From an uncultured Phascolarctobacterium sp. (lineage in GTDB: Bacteria > Bacillota > Negativicutes > Acidaminococcales > Acidaminococcaceae): a DNA stretch of 7,299 nt. Positions 5,549 to 7,299 of the stretch are shown here, piece by piece (position 1 is the first letter of the stretch; each line of letters opens with the position of its first letter). The position numbers and the translations under genes were made by a program. The stretch covers positions 1 to 7,299 of the forward strand of contig URVO01000070.1 of assembly GCA_900551335.1 (NCBI GenBank), given 5' to 3'. Below the pieces are notes generated by a model. It was given only the letters and a program-made list of their open reading frames with translations. It searched no databases and was not told the origin of the DNA.

Positions 5549-6814
5549 TTGGAGAAATTAGTTGTTAAGGGCGGAAACCGCCTTGTTGGTACTGTAAAAA
5601 CTAGCGGTGCAAAAAACGCTGTATTACCGATTATCGCAGCTTCCATTCTCGGCACTACCCCTAGTCGTTTAGACGAGGTGCCGATGCTGGAGGATGTGCA
5701 TACTATAAGTGAAGTTTTAAAATGCCTGGGCATGAAGGTAAAGTGCCAGCCTGAGGCGAATGTGCTGGATATCGACAGCACGGAGATTACCTCTTACGAG
5801 GCTCCGTATGAGCTGGTGCGCACGATGCGTGCGTCCTTCCTCGTTATGGGACCGCTGCTGGCGCGTATTGGCAAGGCACGTATTTCTATGCCGGGCGGCT
5901 GCGCCATCGGCGCACGTCCGATTGATATTCATCTGAAGGGCTTTGAGGCTTTGGGCGTGAATATCGAGCAGGGCCATGGTTATATCGAAGCGAGTGCTCC
6001 TGAAGGCTTGAAGGGCACGAGCATTTATTTTGATTTTCCGAGCGTTGGCGCAACGGAGAATATTATGATGGCTGCGGCGCTGGCTGAGGGCACGACTATT
6101 TTGGAGAACGTTGCCGAGGAGCCGGAGATTGTCGATCTGGCGAACTATCTGAACAAGATGGGTGCAAAAATCCGCGGTGCAGGCACCGATACGATCCGCA
6201 TTGAGGGCGTGAAGGAGCTGCATGGCGCTGATTATACGATTATTCCTGACCGCATTGAGGCAGGTACCTATATGATTGCTGCTGCCATGACCGGCGGCGA
6301 TGTTGTTGTCGAGAATGTGCTGCCTGAGCACCAGAAGCCGCTGATCGCCAAGCTGCGTGAGGCTGGCGCGATTGTCGAGGAGGATATCGACAAGGTGCGC
6401 GTTATCGGCACAAGCCCGCTGAAGGCTGTGTCCATCAAGACGCTGCCCTATCCTGGCTTCCCGACGGATATGCAGGCACAGATGATGGCGATGATGGTTA
6501 TTTCCGAGGGCCGCAGCAAGGTTACGGAGACTGTTTTCGAGAACCGCTTTATGCACGTTGTCGAGCTGAACCGTATGGGTGCGCAGATTTCTACCGAGGG
6601 CCGCAGTGCTGTTATCGACGGGCCGAGCAAGCTGACGGGCTGCGATGTGCGCGCAACTGACCTGCGTGCAGGCGCAGCGATGATTCTGGCAGGTCTGGTG
6701 GCAGAGGGCACGACGCGTATCGGCGATCTGCATCACATCGACCGTGGCTATGAGAACATTGTTGCTAAGCTGAGGAATCTGGGCGCAGACATTGAACGTA
6801 TTAATATAGATTAA
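5549..6814 (+). CDS. murA: UDP-N-acetylglucosamine 1-carboxyvinyltransferase (MurA)
   Basis: MurA transfers enolpyruvate from phosphoenolpyruvate to UDP-GlcNAc, the first committed step of peptidoglycan synthesis, in the cytosol. The TTG start at 5549 follows AGGAGG (5537–5542) by 6 nt and gives 421 aa, the normal MurA length. The longer frame from 5486 would overlap the preceding gene and add an unrelated tail. Key residues are visible: Lys22–Asn23 in SGAKNAVLP; Cys118 in [15 protein letters not shown], the PEP-binding cysteine targeted by fosfomycin (Cys115 in E. coli); and the FPTDMQAQ segment carrying the general-base aspartate. Because the cysteine is present and not aspartate, intrinsic fosfomycin resistance by that substitution is not predicted. 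The downstream mreB/mbl gene has its ribosome site overlapping the murA stop. Firmicutes often carry two MurA paralogues; which one this is cannot be told here. Confidence 0.97.
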   Translation: MEKLVVKGGNRLVGTVKTSGAKNAVLPIIAASILGTTPSRLDEVPMLEDVHTISEVLKCLGMKVKCQPEANVLDIDSTEITSYEAPYELVRTMRASFLVMGPLLARIGKARISMPGGCAIGARPIDIHLKGFEALGVNIEQGHGYIEASAPEGLKGTSIYFDFPSVGATENIMMAAALAEGTTILENVAEEPEIVDLANYLNKMGAKIRGAGTDTIRIEGVKELHGADYTIIPDRIEAGTYMIAAAMTGGDVVVENVLPEHQKPLIAKLREAGAIVEEDIDKVRVIGTSPLKAVSIKTLPYPGFPTDMQAQMMAMMVISEGRSKVTETVFENRFMHVVELNRMGAQISTEGRSAVIDGPSKLTGCDVRATDLRAGAAMILAGLVAEGTTRIGDLHHIDRGYENIVAKLRNLGADIERINID

Positions 6815-6826
6815 GGAGACAGAAGA

Positions 6827-7299
6827 ATGTTTAAGAGTATGGATATTGGTATCGATCTTGGTACTGCAAATATCCTTGTCTATGTAAAGGGCAAGGGCGT
6901 TGTTTTGAAGGAGCCTTCTGTTGTAGCTATTGATAAGGTGCGCAACAAGGTGCTGGCTGTCGGCGAGGATGCAAGAGAGATGCTGGGACGTGCGCCTGGC
7001 AGCATCGTTGCTATCCGTCCGCTGAAGGAGGGTGTTATCGCTAATTATACAGTAACGCAGAAGCTGCTGAGCTATGTTATCGACAAGGTGGCAGGCAAGA
7101 GCGTTTTCTTTAAGCCGCGTGTTATGACCTGCGTGCCTATCGGCATTACCTCTGTTGAGAAGCGTGCTGTTATGGAGGCCACCACTCAGGGCGGTGCATC
7201 CAAGACCTATCTGATTGAGGAGCCGCTGGCCGCAGCTTTGGGCGCCGGCATTGATATTTCTGTGCCGCGCGGCAACATGGTTGTTGATATCGGCGGCGG
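6827..7299 (+). CDS. mreB: Rod-shape determining actin homologue MreB/Mbl, 5' part (partial)
   Basis: The first 157 codons of a bacterial actin are present, and the gene runs off the window. It polymerises at the membrane and guides lateral wall synthesis. MDIGIDLGTANILVYVKGKG (residues 5–24) is the phosphate-1 loop of the actin/Hsp70 fold. EPSVVAID, VAIRPLKEGVIANY, CVPIGITSVEKRAV and IEEPLAAALGAG follow in the order typical of MreB. VVDIGG at the edge begins the phosphate-2 loop. AAGGAG (6813–6818) overlaps the murA TAA stop and stands 8 nt before the ATG, so the two genes are tightly coupled. The short N-terminus and the murA neighbour resemble Mbl of Bacillus as much as MreB, so the paralogue name is open. 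Confidence 0.95.
   Translation, partial: MFKSMDIGIDLGTANILVYVKGKGVVLKEPSVVAIDKVRNKVLAVGEDAREMLGRAPGSIVAIRPLKEGVIANYTVTQKLLSYVIDKVAGKSVFFKPRVMTCVPIGITSVEKRAVMEATTQGGASKTYLIEEPLAAALGAGIDISVPRGNMVVDIGG

Noticed and set aside
5717..6736. A 339-aa minus-strand open frame opposite murA
   Set aside because: Long, but it is rich in His/Arg/Asn as expected for the antisense of a murA gene, with no start site or family match; MurA on the plus strand is certain.
1..7299. CRISPR array, tRNA gene, toxin–antitoxin pair or phage attachment site
   Set aside because: I looked for evenly spaced repeats, cloverleaf patterns, small gene pairs and flanking direct repeats and saw none that hold up.

Overview
The window is about 7.3 kb of bacterial chromosome. 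It most likely comes from a member of the Firmicutes. The Negativicutes are my tentative preference because a murA–mreB/mbl neighbourhood occurs without sporulation genes between them, but no marker here settles the class. Host genes use Shine-Dalgarno starts (AAGGAG/AGGAGG) and GC-rich third positions (CTG, CGC/CGT, GGC). The element near the left end has an A-rich ORF using AGA/AGG arginine codons, so it looks foreign to its surroundings.

Left end (1–240): the window opens in the last ~47 nt of a 5S rRNA gene, followed by a perfect 19-bp stem that ends the rRNA operon. About 100 nt of undefined sequence follows, then a second long stem-loop (194–233).

Intron (241–2152): seven nucleotides past that stem-loop lies a complete, apparently intact group IIC intron of 1,912 nt. 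It has a GUGCG 5' end, a domain V with the class-C CGC triad, and a domain VI with a bulged branch-point A seven nucleotides from the 3' end. A 465-aa reverse transcriptase/maturase without an endonuclease domain is encoded in domain IV. Insertion just past a stem-loop fits the known IIC habit.

Housekeeping block 1 (2153–5086): an extended -10 promoter precedes an M18 aminopeptidase (apeA-like). This gene is coupled through an ATGA overlap to a 229-aa protein I do not recognise. After a 79-nt gap with a nested hairpin comes a HAD phosphatase of the phosphoglycolate phosphatase type. A strong terminator at 5160–5194 closes the block.

Housekeeping block 2 (5200–end): a candidate promoter with palindromic sequences in its leader drives a 61-aa helical protein, then murA (first committed step of peptidoglycan synthesis, TTG start), then the first 157 codons of an MreB/Mbl actin homologue. 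These are closely packed and read as a cell-wall/cell-shape operon.

I see no clear new defence or mobile system. The least explained items are the 229-aa coupled gene, the 61-aa gene before murA, and the unusual exon junction of the intron.
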